Virus record (IMG/VR): IMGVR_UViG_3300032242_001235
Location: 1 to 64,000 of that record
Source of the DNA: a virus
DNA: 64,000 nt
Strand: one strand, 5' to 3'
The notes below the pieces were generated by a model, which had not been told where the DNA came from, did not search any database, and was given only the letters and a program-made list of their open reading frames with translations. The position numbers were made by a program, and so were the translations under genes. Every line of letters starts with the position of its first letter. The stretch's first letter is position 1. Positions 27,193 to 38,467 of this stretch are shown in pieces.

Positions 27193-30100
27193 ATGGCTAA
27201 GCAACTATTAAGAAGTTATATTTTTACCCCTGGAGCTGCTGGTGCTGGCACCATCGCTGTCCAAGGTAACTGGAAAATGGACCAGTTATTGGTTATCACG
27301 AATGTAACAAAAAACACAGTATTGTATAACTTTGCCAGTACAACATATACTGGAACAAGTGTATCATTCAGCCGTGCAAACACCGCAGCATTTCCTACAG
27401 AAATAATGAAATCAGATGGTGTGACAACTATCACATTGGGCTTTGCTACTACTGGTATGAGCAGCACTGATGTGCTACAGATTTTTGTTGAAAGAGCAGA
27501 TGGCGCAGTTATTACTCGTCCATGGGCAATGGGTACTGATGCGTTTGAAAGAACTCGTGTTGCTGCTGCACAGTCCATGATTGACGCTGACTTTGAATAC
27601 GGAATGCAGCCAACTAAGTGGCAGACATTGAGTCAGATTAGAGGCTATCCTGGAATTTATGAAGTACCAGGTACTGATTTGGTAGTAAACTCCATCATTA
27701 CAGATGCCAGTTACAGTAACCAAAAACCTGATGTTAACAGTTTGATTACAGTTAATGCAGGATATCCACACGGTCTTACTACAGGATCTGCAATTACAGT
27801 TAATGCTATTTCGCAAACTGTTTCTAGTTATGATCGTGCAGCAGGATCATTTGTGGTTGACAGTGTAACTAGTGCTACACAATTTACATATTATGCTAAG
27901 GGATTGGTTGGCGTTACCTCTGGTACTAACATTGCACAACAGGCAACTGTAGTTCGCAAAGGCGGATTCTATACTGGATCAAGTTTAACTAACGTGACCT
28001 TTGTAGTATCTGGTTCTGGCGCCGCAACAACTGGTACAGTGACAGTTACTTCATCGGACCCTCATGGATTTATGCCAGGTGCTGCAATTGTAGCTTTCAT
28101 TACAAACAACACTGGTGGTAGTAATTTGAATTATTGCCAAGGCCCATTCTATGTATTGACTGTACCAAGTTCAACTACATTCACTTATATAGCAAGGAAT
28201 GTGGGAACAATTACAGGTACTCCTACAGGATATATCTATGCTCGAAGTGATAGTTATTACTATCATAGACCATTTGATGGCGGCGTGCAATTAGGTACTG
28301 GTGGTCCAAGCCACGGTATGGATGCTATTCGTCAAAGTAAAAAGTATTTGAGATACCAGTCTGGTAAAGCTGTTAACTATAACACTGGTGCTTTGTTTGC
28401 TCCAAACTATTATATTAGAACTTTGACAGCAAGTGGTACCAGCGTTGGATCAACAATTACTGTTGTAATGGACGATAACGATCACGGAGCACAAATTGGT
28501 GCAGTAATTAACTTGCAAAACGTGGTCACTTCAGGATATAACGGAACTTATACAGTTAACGGCGTTCCTGACGAGCGTACATTGACATTTTTAGCCACTG
28601 CAACATTGGGTTCCACTACACCTACATTAGGTAATCCATGTTTATTAGGAGTTCAAAACTGGTATGGTGCAACTGTCCGTGCCGGTACATATGATGACCA
28701 AAACGGAATGTACTGGCAATATGACGGTATTCAAATGTCCATTGGTCAAAGAACTAGTACTATTAACATAGCTGGATTAAGTACAGCCACGGTTGGTAGC
28801 CATATAATTACTGGTGGTAACAGTAGATTTACACAACAAGTAATTGCTGGTGATCGTATTGTAATTAAAGGTATGACGCATGTTGTTACCGGCGTACAAA
28901 GTGATACACAACTTACTGTTAACCCACAATTCCGTGGTGCAAGTAATCAAAACGGTGTAAAACTTGTTAAAATTGTTGATAAACTTGTCCCACAAAGTCA
29001 GTGGAACATGGACCGTTGCGATGGCACAAACGGTATCTACAACCCAAGTGGATATAATTTAAATGTAAACAGAATGCAGATGATTGGTTTGCAGTGGACA
29101 TGGTACGGTGCTGGATTTATTGATTGGATGCTACGCGGACCAGAAGGTAATTACATTACTGTACACCGTATGAAGAACAGTAACGTCAACTACGAAGCAT
29201 ATATGAGAACAGGTAACATGCCTGTTCGTTATCAAGTTATTAACGAAGGTGCTCGTAGCACAATGACCAGTGCCATTAGTACTGTTGATACTGTAATGAC
29301 AGTAACTGATGTTACATATTTCCCAGTTTCTGGATACTTGTCAGTTGATCAAGAAATTATTCAATATTCATCTATCACCACTGCTACAAACACATTTAAC
29401 GGGTTGACTCGTGCAACTGGTTATACACAATTTGTTTCAGGATCTAACAAAACATTCTCTGGTAGTACAGCAGCAAACCATAGTGCTGGAACTGGAGTTA
29501 TCCTAGTTGGTCAAACAGCGAGCCCACAGTTAAGCCACTGGGGTAGTGCATACATGGCGGACGGTGGATTTGATGATGATCGTGGTTACATTTTCAACTA
29601 TGTAGCCAGTAACATTTTAATTAGTACTACCCCAACAACTACATTTGCCATTAGATTGGCACCTAGTGTAAGTAATGCTATTCCTGGAGACTTAGGAGTT
29701 CGTGACTTACTAAACCGCGCTCAAATGAGATTGCAATCTCTAGAAGTTACTGCTGGTGGATCATCTAACTTAAACAGTGCGATGGTTGTTCAAGGTATTT
29801 TGAATCCTCAAAATTATCCAACAAACTTTAGCAATATTAACTGGCAAACATTAAACCTTGGTGGACTACAAACTGGACAGCCAAGTTTTGCACAAATTGC
29901 ACAGGGTCAAAGTATTATTTTTGATAATACTGCAACTAACAGTACACAGGTTACTGGCAATACTAGTTCTGGTACCAATGTATTGACAGTAAACTCTATA
30001 ACTGGTATTTTCCCAGGTGATGTTGTATATGCTCTTAACGGTGCTTCACAAACTTATTCAATTACTGGCGGAACGGTTGTGACTAGTATTGATCCAGCCA

Positions 30101-30396
30101 CGAACAAAGTAACATTAAGTAACTATACTGTTGGACCTATTACAACTGGTAATACTGTGTATTTTACAAGAACTGGATTTGCCATCCCAGGTGAAACTGT
30201 ATTTTCATTCGTTAGTAGCCCTGCTGAACGAGATGTACTTGATTTAACTTTACTAAAAGAAATGACCAATACACCAATTGGTGGACGAAACTGTTATCCT
30301 AACGGACCCGACGTCTTGTTCATTAATGTGTATTTGACAACTGGTGCACCAATTTACGCTAACTTGACCCTACGCTGGGGCGAACCACAGGCTTAA
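27193..30396 (+). CDS. Large virion structural protein (aquatic T4-like family)
   Basis: Encodes 1067 residues from an AAAGGA site. It differs from its neighbours: no GGxGxGG units and more aromatic and charged residues. Visible stretches are YYYHRPFDGGVQLGTGGPSH and RQSKKYLRYQSGK (about 350-390) and WYGAGFIDWMLRGPEGNYIT (about 635). I recall comparable RPFDGG/RYQSGK sequences in structural proteins of T4-like cyanophages. Hybrid beta-type repeats (DPHGFMPGAAI, GYPHGLTTGSAI) suggest stacked small domains. It is likely a conserved baseplate or fibre-attachment protein, the probable anchor within the fibre block. The assignment is by resemblance only. Confidence 0.7.
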   Translation: MAKQLLRSYIFTPGAAGAGTIAVQGNWKMDQLLVITNVTKNTVLYNFASTTYTGTSVSFSRANTAAFPTEIMKSDGVTTITLGFATTGMSSTDVLQIFVERADGAVITRPWAMGTDAFERTRVAAAQSMIDADFEYGMQPTKWQTLSQIRGYPGIYEVPGTDLVVNSIITDASYSNQKPDVNSLITVNAGYPHGLTTGSAITVNAISQTVSSYDRAAGSFVVDSVTSATQFTYYAKGLVGVTSGTNIAQQATVVRKGGFYTGSSLTNVTFVVSGSGAATTGTVTVTSSDPHGFMPGAAIVAFITNNTGGSNLNYCQGPFYVLTVPSSTTFTYIARNVGTITGTPTGYIYARSDSYYYHRPFDGGVQLGTGGPSHGMDAIRQSKKYLRYQSGKAVNYNTGALFAPNYYIRTLTASGTSVGSTITVVMDDNDHGAQIGAVINLQNVVTSGYNGTYTVNGVPDERTLTFLATATLGSTTPTLGNPCLLGVQNWYGATVRAGTYDDQNGMYWQYDGIQMSIGQRTSTINIAGLSTATVGSHIITGGNSRFTQQVIAGDRIVIKGMTHVVTGVQSDTQLTVNPQFRGASNQNGVKLVKIVDKLVPQSQWNMDRCDGTNGIYNPSGYNLNVNRMQMIGLQWTWYGAGFIDWMLRGPEGNYITVHRMKNSNVNYEAYMRTGNMPVRYQVINEGARSTMTSAISTVDTVMTVTDVTYFPVSGYLSVDQEIIQYSSITTATNTFNGLTRATGYTQFVSGSNKTFSGSTAANHSAGTGVILVGQTASPQLSHWGSAYMADGGFDDDRGYIFNYVASNILISTTPTTTFAIRLAPSVSNAIPGDLGVRDLLNRAQMRLQSLEVTAGGSSNLNSAMVVQGILNPQNYPTNFSNINWQTLNLGGLQTGQPSFAQIAQGQSIIFDNTATNSTQVTGNTSSGTNVLTVNSITGIFPGDVVYALNGASQTYSITGGTVVTSIDPATNKVTLSNYTVGPITTGNTVYFTRTGFAIPGETVFSFVSSPAERDVLDLTLLKEMTNTPIGGRNCYPNGPDVLFINVYLTTGAPIYANLTLRWGEPQA

Positions 30397-30401
30397 AAAT
30401 A

Positions 30402-33400
30402 ATGAGTATTCAATTTTCCGGCGGCTTCCAACTTACAGGTGGCTTCACTATTACGACAGAAAACGCTGATAGCAACTACAATTCTACAGTGGTAATGTTA
30501 AATGGTGAAACTGCATCAAAACTTCATACTGCTGATGCTAGTGGCAATAATCTTGCACTTACCCAAGTAGGTGCAGTTGCTACCAGTAAGTTTAATCCAT
30601 TTTTAGGCACAGGTAACTACGGACTTTCTATTGGAGCATCTGACACGCTAGTTACTCCCAACAATGCTGATGCATTTACATTTGGTACTGGTGATTTTTC
30701 TTTTGAAGTTTGGATCTTTTCAAGCGTATTCTCCACAGCATCATATTCTGCACCATTATGGACAAACTATGTATCAGGTGGTGCTGGCCTCAGTTTATAT
30801 TTAGAAGTACATGCTGGTCAACTTAGACTTCTTGATTTTAATGGATCTGGAAGCACCTTTGTCATTATTGGTGGAACAATAAGAGATAACTCTTGGCATC
30901 ATTTAGTAATGACTCGCCAGTCGGGGACAATCCGCGGCTTCATTAACGGTGTTCTAGTTACATCTGCTACTGGAATAACAACCAATTATACTGGCGTATT
31001 TTTAGCCAGTATTGGTCCTGGTCTTGCCGGTAATTATTTTAATGCTAGGATCATTAGGGGTGGTGTTCCAAGCCAATATTCTACATCAACTCTTACTACA
31101 AACGCAGTAGTATTCACTCCACCAACTGTACCGTTTACTGGTTCAGAATCGTTAACTACCAGCACCGCATCTGTAGTATTTTTGGCCGCCCAAGATGCAA
31201 GTTTCATTGATCAAAGTCCAAGATCAGCGCCGCTAACTCCATCAAGCACAGTTAAAGTAGTCACTAATACTCCGTTGGCAAGTCAATTTACTAGAACATT
31301 TTCTAACTATGGTTCAACATGGTTCAATGGATCAACAAGTTATATTCAATCACCAATAGGCAGCTACGCAGATTTTGGCAGTGGTGCATTTACTATTGAA
31401 ACTTGGATCTTTCCTACAGTACCTACAACACAACAGGTAATAGCATTCCATGGTTGGTCTGGCTCTGGCGCATTTAACTATGGTTGGAATGCTCAGATTA
31501 ATACCAGCAATCAGCTGGCATTTTATGCCAACGGTACATTAACAGCGTTTACAGATCTAGTTGTGACTATGAACGCATGGAATCACATTGCCTTTGTTGG
31601 CATTGGTGGTGTGTTAACTGCATTTAAGAATGGTGTTAAGAGCGCAACTACATATACCTATACCGCCATAGTAGCTCGTCCAACAGCTACTACTGTAATT
31701 GGTGGGTGGAACAACAACACAGAAAATATTGCTGAACGCTTGTTCTATAATGGTGCTATTAGTAACTTCCACATTGTTAACGGCACTGCTTTATATACCT
31801 CATCCTTTACAGTATCAACTACACCAATAAGTGCTATTGGTACTAGTGTACTACTAACTTGTCAAAATGCTACAGGCACGATTACAGATGCCAGTACAGT
31901 ATCAAATGCATTGACAGTTGTAGGTGGAACTCGTATTATATCAGCAACCCCATTTACAACAACATATACTAGTGCTGATAGATCAGATGCATCTACATTT
32001 TATGGATCTGGATATTTTAGTGGATCTCCAAATTATATAAGTATCCCTGCTTCTGCCGCATTAGTACTCCCTGCCGATTTTACAATTGAATGTTGGGTCA
32101 ATGCATCGACTTTAAGCGGTAATCAGGGTATAATTGCATCTTCTGGTCAACGGTTTGGATTAATTAGACTTACAAATTATTTTTATTGGCTTGGTTCCAC
32201 TGATCTTTCTGGTAGTTCGATTACCATTTCTGCCAATACTTGGTACCACTTGGCGGCTTCTCGTGTTGGTACTACATTAAGATTATTTGTAAATGGTGTG
32301 CAAGCCAATAGTGGAACTTATTCTGAAGCATCCACTTCAAACATTTGGTATATTGGCAACGATCAAAGTAACGAAATTTTTAACGGATATATCTCCAATA
32401 TACGAGTAGTAAAGGGCACCGGACTTTATACCACTAATTTTGTTCCACCAACTACACAATTGCCTACTGTTTCAGGGACTAGTCTGTTAACACTACAAGG
32501 TAGAACAACTAGCACAAATGTTATTTCTATCTATGATGAAAGTGCCAACAGCCTGGCAGTTACCGCATACGGTTCTCCAACACAGGGCTCGTTCTCACCA
32601 TTTAACCAAGGTGGATATAGTTACTATTTTAACGGTGCAGGTGATTACTTAACTATTCCAGCAAGCACAAACAACGCATTAGGTAGTGATTTTACAATAG
32701 AAGTATGGGTCTATACAACTATTGCAAATCAAACATATGGTTCTGGCATTGCTGGTACATACGATGGCGGTAGTAACGGCGGGTGGAGTTTAATCATTAA
32801 CCGAAGCACTGGCGGACCAATTGGCATTGGATTTATCCATGCAAATGCAATACAACAGTCTTACACAACGGCTTATTTGGCAATTAATACATGGCATCAT
32901 ATTGCAATTACCAGAAGTGGAACTACACTAAAAACATACCTAAATGGCACACAGGTTGCCACAGGAACTTATGCTACAGCAGACACGGTTTCTGCTATCA
33001 ATTACATTGGATCTCAGGGTGTTGGTTCATACCATAACGGTTATATTTCCAATCTTCGTGTAATTAAAGGTACAGCGATTTACACTGCTAACTTCGCACC
33101 ATCATATACTCCATTAACTGCTGTCGATAATACGGTTTTATTAACTGCACAGGCTAATTCGTTTAGTGATGCATCTACATTAACTAACACAATAACAAGA
33201 GTGGGTGCAGCAAGTGTTCGACCATTTACACCATTCCCACAATTTAGAGCATACAATGCATTTGTGGATGGCAGTAGCATTTACATGAACGGTACCAGTG
33301 ACTATATAGCAACACCTGCTAATGCTGCAATGACATTTGGTAACAATGATCATACTGTAGAATTTTGGTACTATTTGCCAAATACTGCCCATGCGGCCGG

Positions 33401-36400
33401 TTATTCTACACAATGGAAATACAGTAGCGGCAGTACACAACAAGGCACTAACGATTATTATTTCCAAACTGGTACTGCAGGAGGTGGCAGTGGCGGCCTT
33501 GCATTAGGTACTGGTGGTGGTTGGGCATTGTCTGCAATCTCAATCTCTGCTACACAGTTCAACGCATTAGCTGGGCAGTGGACACATATTGCTTGGACTA
33601 GAGCAAGCAACGTATTTAGATTATTCTTCAACGGCGTGCTAATGGGCAGTGCAACATACACTGGTAGTATTGCTGCACAGGGCGGTGCTATGCTACTGGG
33701 ACAGGATAGCAGCAATAATTATGGAGGCGGATACTATAGTGGATATCGTGTTATCAACGGATATGCATTGTATACTGGCGGATTCACTCCACCAACCAGT
33801 CCATTGACCGCAGTTCCATATACACAATTATTGACAGCAAACACTGCTACTTTTGTTGACAGCAGTTATAACAACTTCTCTATCACCAGAACTGGCACTA
33901 CATCCACACGCTTTAGCCCAAATACACCAACAGTGTTATCTAATGGTAACAGTGTATATTTTGATGGTAGCACAAGTGCTATTACATTGCCAACAGCATT
34001 TGCATCCACAATTGCTGGTTTGGCAGGTTCCATAACCACAATGGAAGCATTTATTTTCCCAACAAATACTACATCAAGAGATGAAACTATTATTGGTGGG
34101 ATTCCAGCAGTTGGTACAAATGGTAGATGGTCTTTTGTAATTACTACTGGCGCAACAACATTCACTATTAAATTCATATGGACAACTGATACTTCAACGG
34201 CTGTATCAGTAGCAACCACGGTAGTCACTGGTAGAACAAATACTTGGAATCATGTTGCTGTGGTGATTGATGCTTCTATTGCTGCAACTACCAATGTCAC
34301 ATTGTTTATAAATGGAACCGCACAAGGATTCCCATATCAAGTATTCACTTCACAAACATTCACTTATGATTATGTGAAGATTGGATTTGATACTGGTTAT
34401 ACTAACCGATTCACTGGATATATGTCTAACCTAAGAGTAATCAAAGGCACCATTCCCTATATATACAAAATTACTCCACCTGTAATTAATTTAAACACTA
34501 GTACATTCACTCGATTGTTAACTGCACAAACAGTAAACATGAATGATACAAGTGTTAATAGTTTGGTAGCAACTAGGGGCGGAACTACAATGCCTCAAAG
34601 ATTTAGTCCATTTGGAAATACTACTGCTGATTTGGGATATAGTGGGTATTTTAACGGCACTACAGATTATGTACAGGTTCCTGCAGGCCCAGCATTTGCA
34701 CCTGGAACAGCAGACTTTACTGTTGAGGGTTGGTTTTATCCAACCAACACAATGGCCACGCAAGGGGCTATTTGGACGCAATCAATATCAGGTACTAATT
34801 ACTTTGTCATTTTTGCAACTAATAATGTTATTCAATTTTATGGAACATTGAGTGGCGGTGGAACCGCTATTTCCAGTGGATCCAATAATTGGTCAGTCAA
34901 CTCATGGAATCATTTTGCAGTTGTTAGAACTAGCGGATCCGTAAAAGTATACCTTAACGGCATTGCAGGTACTGCTACAGCAGATATTAATAACTATTCC
35001 AATATATCATATGTACCTACTATTGGTAGATATACCCATGTGGCCACTAACTTCTTCTATGGATACATTTCCAATCTAAGATATTTAAATAGGATAGCAC
35101 TATATACTGGTAACTTTACAGTACCTGCCTCACCGTTGGCTGTTACACAAAGTTCTAGTACAAACATTGCTGCACTTACTACTATACCAACTAACGGTAG
35201 TAGTGTGTTTTTTAATGGTAGTACAGATTATTTGACTGCCCCTTCAAATCCTGCGTTTCAATTTGGTACAGGTGCATTTACCATGGAAGCCTGGATTAAT
35301 CCAACTGTGACTGCTCCAACAGTTACGCAGTGGATTATTAGTAATATAGATTCAGCAAGTGGTAATACACAATGTGGTTTATCGATACTTGCTACTTCAA
35401 ATAAATTACAGTTTCAAACTTGGAATGCTGCTATATTAACAAGTACAGCCGCAATTTCTCTTAATGTTTGGACACATGTAGCAATATCATTTGACGGGAC
35501 AACTTATAAATTATTCATTAATGGAGTTTTGGATACCAGCGGAATAACTCTTTATAATTTTAGTTCAGCAGGAACAGCCAAAATTGGATATGCTCTTTCA
35601 GGCAATTCATACTTTACTGGGCTTATGTCTAATGCCCGTATAGTAAAAGGTACAGCAGTATATACTACAGCATTTACACCAAGTACATCACCACTAACTG
35701 CAATAACAAACACAAGTTTATTGACTTGCCAATCAACTACTATAATTGATAATTCAATTAATAATTATACTATCACTTCTTTTGGAACCCCATCGGCTAT
35801 TAAAACACTTAGTCCGTTCGGTAACACCCCGCAGTTGTTGACATTCCAATCAACTACCTTTGTTGATAATAGTACAAACGCATTTACTTTAACAACAGGC
35901 GGAACGGCTGGCCCAGCTTCACTTAGCCCATTTGTAGATTCAACCAATATAACTTCAACAGCATACAGTGTATATTTTAACGGTACTACTGACAATTTGA
36001 CATTACCAGTTAGTACAGCAACAACTCAATTAGGATCATCTGATTTTACTATTGAAGGTTGGATGTTCTTTACTGAAGTTACAAATGATCATACTTTAGT
36101 ATATTGGAATGGTGCTTCGAGCGGATATGCAGCAGTTCATGTAAGACAAATAGCAGGTAAGTGGGCATTGTGGATATCTGCAACTGGCTCAGCTTGGGCA
36201 GTTCAACAAAATACTTTAGGTTCAACAATTACTTCAAATACATGGTATCATGTTGCAGTGGTTCGTAGTGGTACAAATTTTAAATTATATATTAACGGAT
36301 CTGATGTAACCTCTGGTGGTTATACTGTATCAGGATCGTTAATGACAACTTATACAACAAATAACATAGGGTTGTATAATAGTTCAAATTATTACATGAG

Positions 36401-38414
36401 CGGGTATATCTCCAATTTTCGAATGGTAATTAGCACCGCCTTGTACACCGCATCATTTGCACCAACTAATACTCCATTGTCTGCGATTACCAATACAGCA
36501 CTATTGACTTGTCAATCAAGTACTATTAAAGATAACAGTGCTAATGCTGCTACTATCACTACAGTAGGTAGTGCTGCGGTATCCGCATACAATCCATTTA
36601 ATACTAGATATAGTTTTGCATTTAACGGTACTTCAGATTACATAGAATACGCACACAATACAAATCAATGGATTCCAGCATCAACTAGTTTTGCAGTTGA
36701 ATGTTGGTTTATGATGACTAAAACTGGTGCTGAACAAGTTATTTTTACAAAAGGTTATCAAGGTTCACCAACATATGCTGAATTTGCAATGATTGTTACT
36801 AGTGGAAATATGTTAACATTCTTAATGTCTGCTGATGGCGGAAATTGGATTGTTAATATTGCAGATACTGTGGCTATTGCTGTGAACACTTGGTATCATG
36901 TTGCAGGAGTTCGTACTGGTGAAAATATTGTCAAATTATACAAGAACGGTGTAAGTGTAGGAACCCCGGTGTTGACTTCAGTAGCTATGTATAACCACAC
37001 CGCAGGTATTCGCCTTGGTGCTCACATGTCTAGCAGCTATCTACAAGGATTTATATCCAACGCAAGATTTACTGTTGGTGGTGATGCAATATATAGTACT
37101 AACTTCATTCCCACAACATCACCATTGACTACAAGTACTGGTAATACATTATTATTGGCATGCCAGTCTAGTACACTTGTTGATAATAGTGTTAATAACT
37201 TTGCATTAACTGCGGTTGGATCTCCAACAGTAAAAGTAACCAATCCGTTTACTACTAATTACAGTTATTACTTTAATGGTACTAGCAGTGATTATTTGAC
37301 AATACCTGCCTCTGGGGCATTAGATTTTGGAACATCGAATTTTACAATTGAAATATGGGCATATCCCACAGCATCTGGTGCAAACCGTAGATTTTATTCT
37401 AATTGGGGTAGTTCTGGATCAGTACAGATAGGTTTTAGGCAAGAAAGTAATAATACGCTTCGCTTTTTCACAACGACTTCGGGAATTGACTTCTCATCAT
37501 CTACCCTATTGACATTGAATGCATGGAATCATTGTGCAATAGTGAGAAACGGATCTGTATTTACAATGTTCTTAAATGGTATAATTGTTGGTACAGTGAC
37601 TTCTTCATCAGCCATGCCATCCACTGCATCAATACCTACTTACATTAGTACATATGATGGAACAAATGAACCGTGGAGCGGATTCCTTGCCGATCTTCGT
37701 GTTGTGAAAGGTGTAGCAGTATATACTGGTGGATTTACGCCAATAGCTCCACCGTTACCAATATCAAATACCACGGCTACATCAACTGCTACAACTAGCT
37801 TGATAGTTTTGGGTAATAACGGTAGCATTGTGGATCAAACTGGTAAGAGTAATGTCATAGTAGTTGGTGCAACAGCAGTGGATCCATCTGTATACAAATT
37901 TGGTAGTGGGTCAATTAAATTTAACGGAACTACTGATTATCTAAACATAGTTAATACAGGTACTGTAGTGACTGGTAACTTTACTGTTGAGGCTTGGATT
38001 TATCCAACTTCAGTGACTGGATCTACTCGTACATTCTGGACTTTAGGAACAGAAGTTGCCAACAGATACACAACTGGTATTGTTAGTACTTCTTCAATAT
38101 ATACAAACCTTTATGGTGCTGGATCTGTTAACTACGCCAATACTACAATTGTGGCCAATACTTGGACCCATGTGGCAATGGTTCGAAGTGGATCTACAAT
38201 TAAATGGTACATTAACGGAGTTGCATCTGCAACAACTGATACACAATCTGGAACTTTGGGCAACAATTCTACGCTAAAAATTGGCGCAGATTCAGGCGGT
38301 GCAGCACTGTTTGTTGGTTACATGGATGATTTTAGATTCAGTCTAATTGCAAGATATACAAGTAACTTCATTCCACCAACAGCTAGCCTGCCAACTTATA
38401 TGCCATTTGTGTAA
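30402..38414 (+). CDS. Giant adhesin with twelve LamG-like domains
   Basis: Encodes 2670 residues, the longest gene in the window, starting five bases after the preceding stop. Counting the closing motif (YISNLRVIKGTAIYTANFAP and variants), I find about 12 LamG-like jellyrolls in tandem, each about 210 residues. Each contains a YFNGxxDYL strand, FTIExW, a NTWYHxAxxRSG segment, and an FINGVxxG strand. The sixth and seventh closers are most diverged (IKGTIPYIYKITPP, LNRIALYTGNFTVP). It is a paralogue of the seven-domain protein at 19898. The domains are well diverged at protein level, so the array is old or under diversifying selection. Likely role: multivalent glycan binding at the tail. Confidence 0.85.
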   Translation: MSIQFSGGFQLTGGFTITTENADSNYNSTVVMLNGETASKLHTADASGNNLALTQVGAVATSKFNPFLGTGNYGLSIGASDTLVTPNNADAFTFGTGDFSFEVWIFSSVFSTASYSAPLWTNYVSGGAGLSLYLEVHAGQLRLLDFNGSGSTFVIIGGTIRDNSWHHLVMTRQSGTIRGFINGVLVTSATGITTNYTGVFLASIGPGLAGNYFNARIIRGGVPSQYSTSTLTTNAVVFTPPTVPFTGSESLTTSTASVVFLAAQDASFIDQSPRSAPLTPSSTVKVVTNTPLASQFTRTFSNYGSTWFNGSTSYIQSPIGSYADFGSGAFTIETWIFPTVPTTQQVIAFHGWSGSGAFNYGWNAQINTSNQLAFYANGTLTAFTDLVVTMNAWNHIAFVGIGGVLTAFKNGVKSATTYTYTAIVARPTATTVIGGWNNNTENIAERLFYNGAISNFHIVNGTALYTSSFTVSTTPISAIGTSVLLTCQNATGTITDASTVSNALTVVGGTRIISATPFTTTYTSADRSDASTFYGSGYFSGSPNYISIPASAALVLPADFTIECWVNASTLSGNQGIIASSGQRFGLIRLTNYFYWLGSTDLSGSSITISANTWYHLAASRVGTTLRLFVNGVQANSGTYSEASTSNIWYIGNDQSNEIFNGYISNIRVVKGTGLYTTNFVPPTTQLPTVSGTSLLTLQGRTTSTNVISIYDESANSLAVTAYGSPTQGSFSPFNQGGYSYYFNGAGDYLTIPASTNNALGSDFTIEVWVYTTIANQTYGSGIAGTYDGGSNGGWSLIINRSTGGPIGIGFIHANAIQQSYTTAYLAINTWHHIAITRSGTTLKTYLNGTQVATGTYATADTVSAINYIGSQGVGSYHNGYISNLRVIKGTAIYTANFAPSYTPLTAVDNTVLLTAQANSFSDASTLTNTITRVGAASVRPFTPFPQFRAYNAFVDGSSIYMNGTSDYIATPANAAMTFGNNDHTVEFWYYLPNTAHAAGYSTQWKYSSGSTQQGTNDYYFQTGTAGGGSGGLALGTGGGWALSAISISATQFNALAGQWTHIAWTRASNVFRLFFNGVLMGSATYTGSIAAQGGAMLLGQDSSNNYGGGYYSGYRVINGYALYTGGFTPPTSPLTAVPYTQLLTANTATFVDSSYNNFSITRTGTTSTRFSPNTPTVLSNGNSVYFDGSTSAITLPTAFASTIAGLAGSITTMEAFIFPTNTTSRDETIIGGIPAVGTNGRWSFVITTGATTFTIKFIWTTDTSTAVSVATTVVTGRTNTWNHVAVVIDASIAATTNVTLFINGTAQGFPYQVFTSQTFTYDYVKIGFDTGYTNRFTGYMSNLRVIKGTIPYIYKITPPVINLNTSTFTRLLTAQTVNMNDTSVNSLVATRGGTTMPQRFSPFGNTTADLGYSGYFNGTTDYVQVPAGPAFAPGTADFTVEGWFYPTNTMATQGAIWTQSISGTNYFVIFATNNVIQFYGTLSGGGTAISSGSNNWSVNSWNHFAVVRTSGSVKVYLNGIAGTATADINNYSNISYVPTIGRYTHVATNFFYGYISNLRYLNRIALYTGNFTVPASPLAVTQSSSTNIAALTTIPTNGSSVFFNGSTDYLTAPSNPAFQFGTGAFTMEAWINPTVTAPTVTQWIISNIDSASGNTQCGLSILATSNKLQFQTWNAAILTSTAAISLNVWTHVAISFDGTTYKLFINGVLDTSGITLYNFSSAGTAKIGYALSGNSYFTGLMSNARIVKGTAVYTTAFTPSTSPLTAITNTSLLTCQSTTIIDNSINNYTITSFGTPSAIKTLSPFGNTPQLLTFQSTTFVDNSTNAFTLTTGGTAGPASLSPFVDSTNITSTAYSVYFNGTTDNLTLPVSTATTQLGSSDFTIEGWMFFTEVTNDHTLVYWNGASSGYAAVHVRQIAGKWALWISATGSAWAVQQNTLGSTITSNTWYHVAVVRSGTNFKLYINGSDVTSGGYTVSGSLMTTYTTNNIGLYNSSNYYMSGYISNFRMVISTALYTASFAPTNTPLSAITNTALLTCQSSTIKDNSANAATITTVGSAAVSAYNPFNTRYSFAFNGTSDYIEYAHNTNQWIPASTSFAVECWFMMTKTGAEQVIFTKGYQGSPTYAEFAMIVTSGNMLTFLMSADGGNWIVNIADTVAIAVNTWYHVAGVRTGENIVKLYKNGVSVGTPVLTSVAMYNHTAGIRLGAHMSSSYLQGFISNARFTVGGDAIYSTNFIPTTSPLTTSTGNTLLLACQSSTLVDNSVNNFALTAVGSPTVKVTNPFTTNYSYYFNGTSSDYLTIPASGALDFGTSNFTIEIWAYPTASGANRRFYSNWGSSGSVQIGFRQESNNTLRFFTTTSGIDFSSSTLLTLNAWNHCAIVRNGSVFTMFLNGIIVGTVTSSSAMPSTASIPTYISTYDGTNEPWSGFLADLRVVKGVAVYTGGFTPIAPPLPISNTTATSTATTSLIVLGNNGSIVDQTGKSNVIVVGATAVDPSVYKFGSGSIKFNGTTDYLNIVNTGTVVTGNFTVEAWIYPTSVTGSTRTFWTLGTEVANRYTTGIVSTSSIYTNLYGAGSVNYANTTIVANTWTHVAMVRSGSTIKWYINGVASATTDTQSGTLGNNSTLKIGADSGGAALFVGYMDDFRFSLIARYTSNFIPPTASLPTYMPFV

Positions 38415-38438
38415 TGGATCAAACTACCAGTATTTGCT

Positions 38439-38446
38439 TATAAATA
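38439..38446 (+). promoter_or_regulatory. Late promoter, perfect TATAAATA
   Basis: This is the only exact match to the T4 late consensus among the promoters listed here. The predicted start is near 38452. The short leader carries TTAGGAT before the ATG at 38468. Confidence 0.75.
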
Positions 38447-38467
38447 TAGAAACATTAGGATATCACA

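Noticed and set aside
33866-34228. Minus-strand 120-codon ORF opposite the twelve-LamG gene
   Set aside because: It lies wholly within a strongly supported coding frame, with no promoter or ribosome-binding site, and its composition mirrors the sense strand.
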